Source: a bacterium (lineage in GTDB: Bacteria > Elusimicrobiota > Elusimicrobia > Elusimicrobiales > UBA9959). Taken from it: a stretch of DNA of 55,263 nucleotides. This document shows positions 33,265 through 41,845 of the stretch, one piece after another. The DNA lies in contig JAJYNO010000028.1 of the NCBI GenBank assembly GCA_021786295.1, forward strand, positions 1 to 55,263, read 5' to 3'. The stretch's first letter is position 1. Every line of letters begins with the position of its first letter. A program made the position numbers and the translations under genes. The notes beneath the pieces are model-generated. The model saw only the letters and a program-made list of their open reading frames with translations. It had not been told where the DNA came from and ran no database searches.

Positions 33265-33785
33265 CGCTGCGCTGCGAATTGAACGTCAACGGCGGTACCC
33301 GCCGCATACTGCTGGTAGGCAAGGAGGAGGAGACCCACGAGCACCTCGCCCTGAGGCTGACCGCGGCCATACTCTTCTTCGATCTGGAGCCGGCGCTGGA
33401 GGCCGGCCCCGACGACCCGGCGCTGGCCGACATAGGTTTCCTGCCCGACCTGCTGGCGCCGGACGGGACCGGGGGCGTGGCGGTCTGGGTGGAGTGCGGC
33501 AACGTGGCCAACAACAAGCTGATCAAGGTCGCCCGCCGCGTGAAACAGGGGCGCCTCGTAGTGCTGAAAGAGGACGAGGACGGCGGCCGCCGCCAGCGAG
33601 AGGTCATAAAGAAAGAGATACGCAACGGGGAGAGGATAGAGGTCTGGGCCTGGCCGAAAGCCGATTTCGTCCGCTGGAACGCCGCCCTGCGGGAGAGCAA
33701 CTACGTCTACGGCGAGGCTTCGGGCCGATCGCTGAACCTGGTGCTCAACGAAACCGCCTTCAGCGTGGACCTGACGGCCTGTTAG
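33261..33785 (+). CDS. yaeQ: YaeQ family protein
   Basis: A 174-residue YaeQ protein: MTLRCELNVNGGTRRILLV, EETHEHLALRLTAAILFFD, WVECGNVANNKLIKVARR and a late WAWPKADFVRWNAAL. YaeQ has a PD-(D/E)XK nuclease-like fold with E and K in the VECG...K region; its activity is unproven. The ATG lies within ATGA overlapping the U32 stop, so this is the real start. It ends the clpC-led run. Confidence 0.88.
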   Translation: MTLRCELNVNGGTRRILLVGKEEETHEHLALRLTAAILFFDLEPALEAGPDDPALADIGFLPDLLAPDGTGGVAVWVECGNVANNKLIKVARRVKQGRLVVLKEDEDGGRRQREVIKKEIRNGERIEVWAWPKADFVRWNAALRESNYVYGEASGRSLNLVLNETAFSVDLTAC

Positions 33786-33840
33786 GGCCCGGTCCGTATA
33801 GGACCTTCGGCACTTGCGCCGCGGCGGCGGCGATATATAC

Positions 33841-33846
33841 TATAAT
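33841..33846 (+). promoter_or_regulatory. -10 box TATAAT for alpha-amylase gene
   Basis: Perfect TATAAT 36 bases before the amylase ATG, with a ribosome site CGGAGAAAG in the leader. It separates this gene from the yaeQ run. Confidence 0.5.
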
Positions 33847-33882
33847 CGTAAAATAATCCAGGCAAAGATATCGGAGAAAGCG

Positions 33883-35343
33883 ATGACGCCCAGAAAGCTC
33901 GTCCGCACTTTGTTTTCGGCACTGCTGCTCCTGGCCCCGTCCGCGGCCGTACTGCGGGCGGCTCCGGCCATGGACGCGCTCCGGACCCAAGTCGGCAAGT
34001 TCGACCTGTCCGCGCCGGCCCCGGGGGCGGCCAAGGCGGACAGCGCTCCTCTTTCCCCGGCCCGCGCCGACTGGCTGCAGGCCGAGCGGATGTACTCCGA
34101 CGCTAATTTCACCCCCAGGGCGGAGCACCGCATAGACACCGGCCCTAACTACATGGTCATGCTGCAGGGGTTCCACTGGTACGCCGACAACTACTGGCTG
34201 CAGCTGCCCAACGGGTGGTGGGGGGAACTGGCCGATAAGGCGGCTGAGATAGGCAAGGACGGTTTCGGCCTGATCTGGTTCCCGCCGGTCTCGGTGGGCA
34301 GCTATTACCCGACCGAGTGGTACAACCTGGATTCTCAGTGGGGCAAGAAGGAGGACCTGATCCGCGCGGTCAACGCGATGCACCAGGCCGGAGTGCTGGT
34401 GCTGGCGGACGTGGTGCTCAACCACCGCAACGGCACGCACGGCTGGGCCGATTTCACCAACCCGGACTGGCCCACCAGCGTGATAGTGCAGGACGACGAG
34501 TGGCCCGGCGTCTCCACCGAGCCCTACAACGGCAAGAGCCCCAACTACGACGAGGGCCAGGGCGATCCAGGCTGCCGAGACCTGGACCACCGCAACCCGA
34601 TCGTGCAGAACGACGCCAAGGTCTTCATGCGCTGGCTCAAGAACACGATAGGCTTCGACGGCTGGCGCTACGACATGGTCAAAGGCTACGCGGCCTACCA
34701 CATAGAGGACTATAACAAGGCCTCCGACCCTGTGTTCACCGTGGGCGAAGTGTACGACGGGAACCGCCAGGTGGTGACGGACTGGATAGACGGCACCGAC
34801 GATACGCCCGGGAAGGCCAACGCCTCCAGCGCTTTCGACTTCCCGACCAAGTTCAACCTGATCACCGCCATAGAGAACGAGCGCTACGAGATCCTCAACG
34901 ACAACGGCAAGCCGTCCGGCCTGATAGGCTGGTGGCCGGCCAAGGCCGTGACCTTCGTGGAGAACCACGACACCAGCCCGCGCGACCCCAACTTCATCAA
35001 GAACGCCACGCCCGAGTACAAGGCCGAGCGCCTGATGGCCTACGCCTACATCCTTACCCATCCCGGGGTGCCTTGCGTGTTCTGGCCCCACTTCTTCGAC
35101 TGGGGGCAGGACTATCAGAACGCCATACTGACCCTGATGAGGATCCGCAAGGCGGCCGGCATCAGTTCGACTAGCCCGGCCCAGGTGCTGCAGGCCACCA
35201 GCGAGCTCTACGCCGCGACGATAACCGGCGACAAGATGCGCGTCACGCTGAAGCTCGGGAAGAACTGGGGCTGGAACCCGGGACCGGGCTGGACTCTGGC
35301 GACCAGCGGCGACCGCTACGCGGTCTGGACCCAGCCCCTATAG
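33883..35343 (+). CDS. Secreted alpha-amylase (GH13, plant-like)
   Basis: A 486-residue GH13 alpha-amylase that hydrolyses internal alpha-1,4 bonds of starch or glycogen. Signal peptide MTPRKLVRTLFSALLLLAP with cleavage near LRAAPA. Catalytic blocks: VLADVVLNHRNG (region I), GWRYDMVKGYA (nucleophile Asp), FTVGEVYDG (acid Glu) and FVENHDTSP (third Asp). The compact length and the NGTHGWADFTNPDW loop resemble plant-type GH13_6. It is exported to periplasm or medium. Upstream TATAAT and ribosome site define the start; a strong bidirectional terminator follows. Confidence 0.93.
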   Translation: MTPRKLVRTLFSALLLLAPSAAVLRAAPAMDALRTQVGKFDLSAPAPGAAKADSAPLSPARADWLQAERMYSDANFTPRAEHRIDTGPNYMVMLQGFHWYADNYWLQLPNGWWGELADKAAEIGKDGFGLIWFPPVSVGSYYPTEWYNLDSQWGKKEDLIRAVNAMHQAGVLVLADVVLNHRNGTHGWADFTNPDWPTSVIVQDDEWPGVSTEPYNGKSPNYDEGQGDPGCRDLDHRNPIVQNDAKVFMRWLKNTIGFDGWRYDMVKGYAAYHIEDYNKASDPVFTVGEVYDGNRQVVTDWIDGTDDTPGKANASSAFDFPTKFNLITAIENERYEILNDNGKPSGLIGWWPAKAVTFVENHDTSPRDPNFIKNATPEYKAERLMAYAYILTHPGVPCVFWPHFFDWGQDYQNAILTLMRIRKAAGISSTSPAQVLQATSELYAATITGDKMRVTLKLGKNWGWNPGPGWTLATSGDRYAVWTQPL

Positions 35344-35361
35344 CGGGAGCCGGATAAGGCC

Positions 35362-35395
35362 AAAAGGAAGGCCCGCTCAGGCGGGCCTTCCTTTT
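35362..35395. terminator. Bidirectional intrinsic terminator between amylase and ChaN-like genes
   Basis: A 15-bp perfect stem (35362-35376 with 35381-35395) with a TCAG loop and T/A runs at both sides, between convergent genes. Confidence 0.9.
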
Positions 35396-35409
35396 GCCGT
35401 TAGGCGGGC

Positions 35410-36423
35410 TCAGTTCGGCGCGGCGGCGGTGGAGATCTTGGCGGCGGAGGCCCCGGGCGCCTCCGGCTTGGCGGGATGGTCTATGTACCAGATATAGCCG
35501 GCCAGCCCCTTGTCGCGCGGGTCCAGCTTCTCCGGGCATTTCTCGGCCTGCCCGGTGTAGAACGAGGCCTGCCGCACCCCTTTGACGCGCGATCTGACCG
35601 AGGCCGGGATGCCCGCGTTGTACATCAGGTGGCCGTTGCCGGCCACCACCAGCACTTCGTAACCGGGGTTCCCGGCGAGGAAATCGGCGATCAGCGCGCC
35701 CATGCTCTCGTTCCAGGCGGCCATCGAGGCCTTGTAGTTCTCGAACGTGATGACCTTGGCCATCGGGCCGTCGTGGCCGCCGTAGGAGTTTTCCAGGTAT
35801 TCGTTGTACTTCTTGTTCTTCGTCACGGTCAGGTCCGCGGGCAGGTACTTCCGCTCTTCGGGGGTCAGCCCCTCCAGACCGCTGCGGGCTATCTTCTCCA
35901 CTACGGCGCGCGGCACGTTCAGGGCCAGGGCCTTCAGTCCGTTGAGCCTGATGAAGTCGAACAGGGGCCGGTAGAGCGAGAAGTCGAAGCCCCACTCGCG
36001 CTTCCAGTCGGTCCTTTCCAGGAACTCGGCCTCCGTGATCTTCCCTGAGGCGTAATCGTCCAGCGCGGGCTGCAGCGTCCGGTCCAGCATCTCGAAACCC
36101 ACGGCTATCCTGGAGCCGCGCGCTATCTTCATGGCCTTGAGCGCCTCCAGCTGGGCCAGGTGGTCCAGGGGCTGGTCATGGGTCTCCCCGACGTAGACCA
36201 CGTCGCTGCGCCAGACCACGGCGCTGAAGGCGGCCTCCCCGGAATAGGACTTGCCGGACTGGCCTCCGAAGATGCAGAAATTAGGCGCGGAGGTGGTCAG
36301 CGCTATCGGGGCGTCCGCGCCCTTAGGCGGTTTCCTGTCGGCGACGTTGGCCTTGGGGGTCTTGTGCCAGGCGGAGGCGGCGGAGGGAAGGATCAGCAGC
36401 AGCGCGAAAAGAATGTTCCTCAT
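35410..36423 (-). CDS. ChaN-like exported protein
   Basis: A 337-residue exported protein of the ChaN/TIKI/EreA-like group. Signal peptide NILFALLLILPSAASAW. Typical blocks: VVYVGETHDQPLDHLAQLEAL, AVGFEMLDRTLQP, and VLVVAGNGHLMYNAGIP, containing the conserved ETH, E and GxGH residues that bind haem or metal in this superfamily. A role in haem or iron handling, or hydrolysis, is possible; the true substrate is unknown. There is no lipobox Cys at the signal end. The ATG is six bases after TATAAT, a leaderless start. Confidence 0.83.
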   Translation of the reverse strand: MRNILFALLLILPSAASAWHKTPKANVADRKPPKGADAPIALTTSAPNFCIFGGQSGKSYSGEAAFSAVVWRSDVVYVGETHDQPLDHLAQLEALKAMKIARGSRIAVGFEMLDRTLQPALDDYASGKITEAEFLERTDWKREWGFDFSLYRPLFDFIRLNGLKALALNVPRAVVEKIARSGLEGLTPEERKYLPADLTVTKNKKYNEYLENSYGGHDGPMAKVITFENYKASMAAWNESMGALIADFLAGNPGYEVLVVAGNGHLMYNAGIPASVRSRVKGVRQASFYTGQAEKCPEKLDPRDKGLAGYIWYIDHPAKPEAPGASAAKISTAAAPN

Positions 36424-36429
36424 GAACCA

Positions 36430-36435
36430 ATTATA
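36430..36435 (-). promoter_or_regulatory. -10 box TATAAT six bases before ChaN-like ATG (leaderless start)
   Basis: On the minus strand TATAAT, six bases (TGGTTC), then ATG. No Shine-Dalgarno site. Confidence 0.6.
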
Positions 36436-36539
36436 GTAAAAGGGAGCCCCCGGCTTCGCCCCTCAGCCGCGCGGTTTTTTGTATCATTGGATCTGCCCGG
36501 CCTGGGCCGGGACCGCATCTGCGCACTTAAGGAGGCAGC

Positions 36540-36824
36540 GTGAATAAATTCTGGATCTACGTCATCGCGGGGTTCGCCGGGGGGCTGGCGCGCGGCATAA
36601 CCGGTTTCCTGAAGCGGCGGCGGGCCGGCAGGAAGGCCAGGTTCAGCTATTCCTATTTTCTCAACACCGTTTTCTTCTCGGGCATACTTGGCGGGATAGC
36701 CGGGGCTCTGGCCGAGAGCGGCTGGAAAACGGCGCTGCTGGCCGGATACTCCGGTATGGATTTCATCGAGAACATGTATAAATCCAGCCCCTTCTACAGG
36801 CTGGCGGAAGAGGCCGGAAGATAG
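36540..36824 (+). CDS. Small membrane protein of unknown function
   Basis: A 94-residue protein with a first membrane helix (FWIYVIAGFAGGLARGITGFL), a basic loop (KRRRAGRKARFSYSYF) and a second (FFSGILGGIAGALAESGW). GTG start behind AAGGAGGCAGC. A TATCAT -10-like box lies at 36482-36487. The stop is nine bases before the M42-like peptidase gene, so the two are co-transcribed. No family recognised. Confidence 0.7.
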   Translation: MNKFWIYVIAGFAGGLARGITGFLKRRRAGRKARFSYSYFLNTVFFSGILGGIAGALAESGWKTALLAGYSGMDFIENMYKSSPFYRLAEEAGR

Positions 36825-36833
36825 GGGGGCCGG

Positions 36834-37979
36834 ATGAAGAGGCCGGACGCGCGGGAAAGGAGAAGGCGGGAGCTCTTTTTGCTGAAGGCGGCCTCGCTGC
36901 CTACTGCGGCCGGGCGCGAGGAAGCGGTGGTCCGTTTCGTCGAGGCCTGGGCCGCCGGGCGCCCTGGCCTGAAGGTAAGGAGGGACCGCTGCGGCAACCT
37001 GCTGGTCAGCCGGAAGGATTTCCGCGGCGCCTGCCGCCGGAGGGCGCCGCTCTTCATCACCGCCCACCTGGACCACCCGGCTTTCGTCGTGCTTTCCGTG
37101 AAGGGCAGGACCGCGGAGCTGGAGTTCCGGGGCGGCGTGCACGACGCGTATTTCAGGGGCGCCGAGATAGAGATCTTCGGGAAAGGGACGGCGCGCTCCT
37201 TTCCGGCCCGCATAACGGCGCTGGACGCGAAGGCGAAGCCGTTCAAGACCGCAAAGGCCCGCCTGGAGGGGCCTGCCCCCGCGGCTGCCGGCTGCATAGG
37301 CCGCTGGAAGCTGCCCCGGCCCGGCATAAGGAAGGGCCTTATACACGCGCCCGCCTGCGACGACGTCGCCTCGGTGGCGGCCGCGCTGCTGGCCTACGAG
37401 GATATTTCGGGGGAGCGGGACCTCGGGCACGCGGCGCTGCTGTTCACGCGCGCCGAGGAGGTCGGTTTTATAGGGGCCATAGGCGCCGCGCGCGGCGGGA
37501 CCATCCCGAAGAACGCCAGGCTGGTCTGCCTGGAGTGCTCGCGCAGCTTCCCGCACGACTCGCCGATCGGCGCCGGGCCCATCGTGCGCGTGGGCGACAG
37601 GATGAGCGTTTTTACTCCGGAGCTCACCAACCTGGTCTCGGACATAGCCGCGGAGCACGCTAAGAGGGTCCCGGCCTTTAAATTCCAGCGCAAGCTTATG
37701 CCCGGCGGCGTCTGCGAGGCCACTGCTTTCGCCTCCTACGGCTTCAGCTCCGCCTGCCTGTGCCTGCCTCTGGGGAACTATCACAACATGGAGGATATTG
37801 AAGGCGCCTTAGATGGGGGCAGGGCCCGCGCCGGGCTGGAATTCGTCTCCGCCTCGGACCTGCACGGCCTGGTGGAACTGCTGGGCGTCATGGCCCGCCG
37901 CCTGGACGAGAGGCGCCCTTCGGCGCGGCAGGCCATGGAGCAGCGCTGGTCCGGTCGCTCTTTCGTGCTGGAAGGCTAG
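36834..37979 (+). CDS. M42/M28-like zinc aminopeptidase
   Basis: A 381-residue metallopeptidase-like protein. Metal ligands expected of the M42/M28 type are visible: H and D in FITAHLDHPAF, D in APACDDVASVAAALL, the catalytic E-E in FTRAEEVGFIGA, then E in CLECSRS and H in LGNYHNME. The insertion between the first His and the Asp matches the M42 (deblocking aminopeptidase) beta-barrel. It is cytoplasmic with no signal peptide. The 3' end overlaps the convergent transglutaminase gene by 92 bases. Ribosome site GGGGGGCCGG. Confidence 0.82.
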   Translation: MKRPDARERRRRELFLLKAASLPTAAGREEAVVRFVEAWAAGRPGLKVRRDRCGNLLVSRKDFRGACRRRAPLFITAHLDHPAFVVLSVKGRTAELEFRGGVHDAYFRGAEIEIFGKGTARSFPARITALDAKAKPFKTAKARLEGPAPAAAGCIGRWKLPRPGIRKGLIHAPACDDVASVAAALLAYEDISGERDLGHAALLFTRAEEVGFIGAIGAARGGTIPKNARLVCLECSRSFPHDSPIGAGPIVRVGDRMSVFTPELTNLVSDIAAEHAKRVPAFKFQRKLMPGGVCEATAFASYGFSSACLCLPLGNYHNMEDIEGALDGGRARAGLEFVSASDLHGLVELLGVMARRLDERRPSARQAMEQRWSGRSFVLEG

Positions 37980-39315
37980 GCCGCTGGCCGAGCCTCTCGA
38001 AACCGAGCACCTTTATCCTGCTTCGGAAGCCGTCCAGGTAGATGTTGCCGGAGACGGTCTCCGCCTCTCCCATCTGGTTGTCCGCCGGGTCGGTGCGCCA
38101 GTGCCGCTTGCGCGGCCACAGCGGCGCGCCGAACTCCGAGTTGGCGACCATGCGGCCGGCGTCAAGATTGCCGAAGTAGAAACGGCGCCGCCTCTCCTGC
38201 CCGGCCGCGCGCATGCCGGCCCCGAACGACACGTCTACGGGCCGCCAGCGTCCGGCGTAGAACATGGCCCAGTCATGGTAGCCGGCGCGGTCCTCGCGGA
38301 CCGCCCAGCCCGACTGCCATTTCGCCGGCACTCCGGCCGCGCGGCACAGCGCGATAAAGGCCAGCGCCATGAAGCCGCAGTCCCCGCGCAGCGAGGTCAG
38401 CGCGTGCTCGGCGATGCCCTCGTAAACCCCGTAGGGCAGCGTGAAGTTGTAGGTCAGGTTCTCCGTCAGCCAGTCGTAGATCCTGCCGGCCTTCCTGTAA
38501 TTGTCCTTCTCGTCCCCGGTTATGGAAGCGGCGAGGCCCCGTATATAAGGGGACAGGACCACGTGCGGCGGCTCCTCGCGCAGGTATCTCCCGGCCGAAG
38601 GGGGGATGCGGTTCCCGCCGCCGGGCGGCGGCGTCCATTCGGAGATGTCGTATTCGAACTCGGCGAAGAACCTTTTGTCCTTCCCCTCGAAATAGATCGT
38701 GCGGTGCGCCGCGTCCGGAGGCGCGAGCCTGTAATTCTTATGAGAGGCGGCCAGCAGGCGGGCGGAGGAGACCTGGTCCCCGACGCGGGGGAACGGCAGC
38801 CAGCAGCGGACCTTATAGCGCGGGGTTTTCTTAAGCGTCAGCGTTATCCGCGCGCGCACGCGGTACTTCGCCGGCCTCGCCCCGGCGGACAGCTCGTCTA
38901 CCCGGGAGAAGAGCTTTTCCTTGCCTGCCGCGCGCCGGGCGGCCTCAGGCGTCCTTATCCGCCCCTTCAGCTCCGGAAGGCAGAAGACCGCGTTGGCGGC
39001 GAAAGCGCGGCCGAACCTTTCCCTCCCGTCTATGATCCTCGGCGAGACGTGCCCCGCCTTTATCCAGCCGTCCAGCTCCGAATTCCTGAAGCCTTTCAGC
39101 AGCCTGCGGAAAGCCCTCTGCGCCGCCGGCCTGCCGAAGGCGTAGGCCTTGCGCAGCCGGAAGATCCTTTCCTTCTCGAAGCGCAGCCTTGCGGCGAGGG
39201 CCTTGGGCAGCCGCCGGCGTAGCAGACCGTCTATCAGCGCCAGGGCCAGCGCGAAGTCTCCTGAGCTCTCGGCGTCGGCCACGGACCCCGGGAGCCCGGC
39301 TATGAGGTAGTCCAT
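37888..39315 (-). CDS. Transglutaminase-like protein
   Basis: A 475-residue protein with a transglutaminase/protease core. Catalytic Cys in LRGDCGFMALAFIALCRAAG, His in GYHDWAMF and Asp in RPVDVSFG are all present. About 300 residues precede it, with a helical start and a beta-rich part (KYRVRARITLTLKKTPRYKV) as in other bacterial transglutaminase-like proteins. No clear signal peptide. The last 30 residues are Pro/Arg/Ala-rich and lie over the end of the peptidase gene, which may be why that tail looks non-conserved. The ATG is six bases after TATAAT (leaderless). The role may be amidase or protease rather than cross-linking. Confidence 0.8.
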   Translation of the reverse strand: MDYLIAGLPGSVADAESSGDFALALALIDGLLRRRLPKALAARLRFEKERIFRLRKAYAFGRPAAQRAFRRLLKGFRNSELDGWIKAGHVSPRIIDGRERFGRAFAANAVFCLPELKGRIRTPEAARRAAGKEKLFSRVDELSAGARPAKYRVRARITLTLKKTPRYKVRCWLPFPRVGDQVSSARLLAASHKNYRLAPPDAAHRTIYFEGKDKRFFAEFEYDISEWTPPPGGGNRIPPSAGRYLREEPPHVVLSPYIRGLAASITGDEKDNYRKAGRIYDWLTENLTYNFTLPYGVYEGIAEHALTSLRGDCGFMALAFIALCRAAGVPAKWQSGWAVREDRAGYHDWAMFYAGRWRPVDVSFGAGMRAAGQERRRRFYFGNLDAGRMVANSEFGAPLWPRKRHWRTDPADNQMGEAETVSGNIYLDGFRSRIKVLGFERLGQRPSLPARKSDRTSAAPWPAAPKGASRPGGGP

Positions 39316-39321
39316 GGCCAG

Positions 39322-39327
39322 ATTATA
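39322..39327 (-). promoter_or_regulatory. -10 box TATAAT six bases before transglutaminase ATG (leaderless start)
   Basis: On the minus strand TATAAT, six bases (CTGGCC), then ATG at 39315. It sits in the 37-base gap after the baeRF gene. Confidence 0.6.
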
Positions 39328-39352
39328 TAAAAAGCCGCGGGAGGAGGCCTGT

Positions 39353-40504
39353 TCAGTACCTGAAGACCGCGGCCGCCGGGGCGGAACCGGGCATGCGCTC
39401 CGGGGGGAGGGCGTAGACCTGGCCGCCCCTGTCCAGCGTTCTGGAGACGCAGAGCTCCAGCAGCTCCGTATCGCAGAGGTCCGGCTTGGCGTGCAGGTCC
39501 ATTACGCCGGAGGCGTCGTCGAAAAACCCCCAGCGCTGGTCGCCGGCCGACACGAACAGCGAGGCCACGCGCCCCTCGCTGGCCGCCTGCAGGATCGTTT
39601 TCAGGTGGTTGGAGGCGCGCGGGGTGCCCTGCAGCTGCGCGAACTGCTTCGCGGCCGTACTGGCCGCCTCCTCGAAGCCGGGCCTTACCAGCTGCCAGGC
39701 GCGGTCCTTCAGTTCCTCCGGCCTGAGTTCGGCCGGATTGCCGTTTATCCGCCCGCCGGACAGGCGCAGATAGGTGTTGGCCTTCTCGTAGATGCGCGTG
39801 AGATAGTCCACCCCGGCCAGCACCAGCGGCCCGCCGCCGCCGCCTAGCAGCGCGTTCACGCCGCGGTTCACGCTGTGGAAGTAGACCAGGATGTTCTCCT
39901 TTTCCTCGTCCGTGTCCTCCGCGTGGCCGCGCCCCGCGGCGCCCCCGCGGGCAGAATGCCCCGCCGTCTGGCCGTGGAACTGCAGCTGCTTCTCGCCAGG
40001 GTTGAACTCCAGCAGGTCCGTTATGCTCCTCGGCGCCTGGCGCAGGTCGGCTTCGGCCACGCTGTAGCGGCTGCATTGGTAGAGCTTCACCGAGCGCTGG
40101 CTGAGCGCGAGCACCCAGAACCGCCCGTCCTCGGCGAACAGCGGCAGCAGCTGCCGCACGCAGAAGCGCTCTCCCACGGCGGCCATCTCCGCGAAGCGCA
40201 GCGGCAGCGTGTAGACGCGCTTCAATCCTGGCGACAGGAATACCGCCAGGCCTCCGCTCTGGTACTGCCAGAAAAGATTGTCCTCGAGCATGCGCCGCGC
40301 CGGAGAGAGCAGGCTCTCTATCACCTGCGGCTTCGCCGCCGCGGCGGCCAGCTTCTTCTCCGCCTCGCGCAGCAGCTTGCGCAGGCGCACCGGGTTCTGC
40401 TTGGTCTCTATGCTGCCTTTCTCGGTGGGCATGTAGACCGAGACGCACGGTCCGGTGCGCTCGTCCAGCAGCTCGCGCAGCTCTTCCTTCTTCATCAAAA
40501 GCAT
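39353..40504 (-). CDS. baeRF-type (bacterial eRF1-like) protein
   Basis: A 383-residue protein of the bacterial archaeo-eukaryotic release-factor-like group. Features: KEELRELLDERTGPCVSVYM near the start, RFWVLALSQRSVKLYQCSRY, a middle domain with GPLVLAGVDYLTRIYEKANTYL and a C-terminal L7Ae-like part (GRVASLFVSAGDQRWGFFD, DTELLELCVSRTLDRGGQVYAL). No GGQ tripeptide is seen; the nearest stretch is AGHSARGGAAGRG, so peptide release is not assured. Such proteins may act in ribosome rescue or as antiribosomal factors. Ribosome site AAGGGGGATATAT. Confidence 0.75.
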   Translation of the reverse strand: MLLMKKEELRELLDERTGPCVSVYMPTEKGSIETKQNPVRLRKLLREAEKKLAAAAAKPQVIESLLSPARRMLEDNLFWQYQSGGLAVFLSPGLKRVYTLPLRFAEMAAVGERFCVRQLLPLFAEDGRFWVLALSQRSVKLYQCSRYSVAEADLRQAPRSITDLLEFNPGEKQLQFHGQTAGHSARGGAAGRGHAEDTDEEKENILVYFHSVNRGVNALLGGGGGPLVLAGVDYLTRIYEKANTYLRLSGGRINGNPAELRPEELKDRAWQLVRPGFEEAASTAAKQFAQLQGTPRASNHLKTILQAASEGRVASLFVSAGDQRWGFFDDASGVMDLHAKPDLCDTELLELCVSRTLDRGGQVYALPPERMPGSAPAAAVFRY

Positions 40505-40657
40505 ATATATCCCCCTTGACCAGCCCTATGAGGCCGGCCCGGAAAACCAGTCCCTACCCATCCCAAGCATACAACAATTCTACTCCCCTGAGGATAGCCC
40601 AAAACGGTTATTGGAAAAGGGGGCGGGCTGCTTTTTCTAAAAAAGGTGATGCCGCTT

Positions 40658-41725
40658 TTAGGCAGCTGGCCGCTCTGAGCGGACGGCCCAGCGCAGTTTT
40701 GCGCACGATGAGCGCGGGTTGGAGCGGCGCTCTGCGGGGGAGGGGCGGGCTGGAGTCAGGGAAACGGCGGAATAGATCCCCTCCGCCTCGCCCTTGAAGA
40801 AGGCCTTCTTCACGCGGCGGTCTTCACCGGAGTGGAACGTGAGTATCGCGGCGCGGCCGCCTGGCTTCAGCGCCCAGGGCAGCGCCTCAAGGAAGCGGTC
40901 CAGCGCGCTGAACTCGCCGTTCACCTCGATACGCAGCGCCATGAACGAGCGCTGCAGCGACGCCTTCACGTCCTCGGCCGGAAGTTTCGGGGAGATCCCG
41001 GCCAGCCCGGACCTGACGGCGGCGGCAAGGTCCGTCGTGGTCTTTATCGGCTTCGTGTTCTGAGCCGCTTTCACGGCGCCGGCTATGATGGCGGCGTACG
41101 GTTCGTCGGCGTTCTCCGCGAGGATGGCCTCGAGCTTCTGCCGCGTGACCGTCTTCAAGAGCTCGGCCGCTGGAGCCCCGCGTTCCGGGTTCAGCCGCAG
41201 GTCCAGCGGGCCCTCGGCCTTGTAGGTGAAGCCGCGCGCGGGGTCGTCGAGCTGCATCGAGGAGACCCCGAGGTCGGCCAGCACGCAGTCGAAGCCGCCG
41301 CCGGCCTCGCCGAGCAGGCCAAGGATGCCGGCGTAGTTCATCCTGCGTATCACCAGCGCGTCAGGCCCGAAGCCCTCCGCGCGCAGGCGCGCCTCGGTCC
41401 TGGGCAGTTCCGCCGAGTCCACGTCGACGGCGAACAGGCGTCCGCCGGGCAGAAGGCCCTTCAGCAGCCTGCGCGCATGGCCGCCGTAGCCCAGCGTGGC
41501 GTCGAAGGCCGTTTCACCTGGCTTTGGCGCGAGTATCGCCAGTATCTCTTCCACGCAGACCGGGCGGTGGGTGCCCGCCGGCGTCAGCCCCTTCGCGATG
41601 ATGTGCTCTATCTGGCCGGCGTACTTGTCGGGATCGAGTTCCTTGTACCTCTGGTCAAAGCGCCGCGGGTGCGTGCCCGAGTAGCGCGGGCGGCGCTTGT
41701 GCGGGCTGTGGGCTTCCTCCGGCAT
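40658..41725 (-). CDS. rsmH: 16S rRNA m4C1402 methyltransferase RsmH
   Basis: A 355-residue RsmH (MraW) that methylates N4 of C1402 in 16S rRNA. Signatures: [13 protein letters not shown], the SAM-binding [60 protein letters not shown]. The N-terminal extension ([22 protein letters not shown]) and a C-terminal basic tail are longer than usual. It is outside the usual dcw cell-wall cluster. The ATG is preceded by six bases and TACCAT, a weaker leaderless-type start, with no Shine-Dalgarno site. Confidence 0.93.
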   Translation of the reverse strand: MPEEAHSPHKRRPRYSGTHPRRFDQRYKELDPDKYAGQIEHIIAKGLTPAGTHRPVCVEEILAILAPKPGETAFDATLGYGGHARRLLKGLLPGGRLFAVDVDSAELPRTEARLRAEGFGPDALVIRRMNYAGILGLLGEAGGGFDCVLADLGVSSMQLDDPARGFTYKAEGPLDLRLNPERGAPAAELLKTVTRQKLEAILAENADEPYAAIIAGAVKAAQNTKPIKTTTDLAAAVRSGLAGISPKLPAEDVKASLQRSFMALRIEVNGEFSALDRFLEALPWALKPGGRAAILTFHSGEDRRVKKAFFKGEAEGIYSAVSLTPARPSPAERRSNPRSSCAKLRWAVRSERPAA

Positions 41726-41731
41726 GCTTCA

Positions 41732-41737
41732 ATGGTA
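41732..41737 (-). promoter_or_regulatory. -10-like TACCAT six bases before rsmH ATG
   Basis: On the minus strand TACCAT, six bases (TGAAGC), then ATG. It fits the leaderless spacing seen at other genes but the hexamer is less perfect. Confidence 0.4.
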
Positions 41738-41845
41738 GCCTTAAAGCGCCGCGGCGGTCAACAGGCCCCGGGTCCGGTCGGGGGCCGCCGGGCCGCGCAA
41801 AATTTGTATCATTTATGCAACTTCCGCCCGGACGAGGAACGCAAC

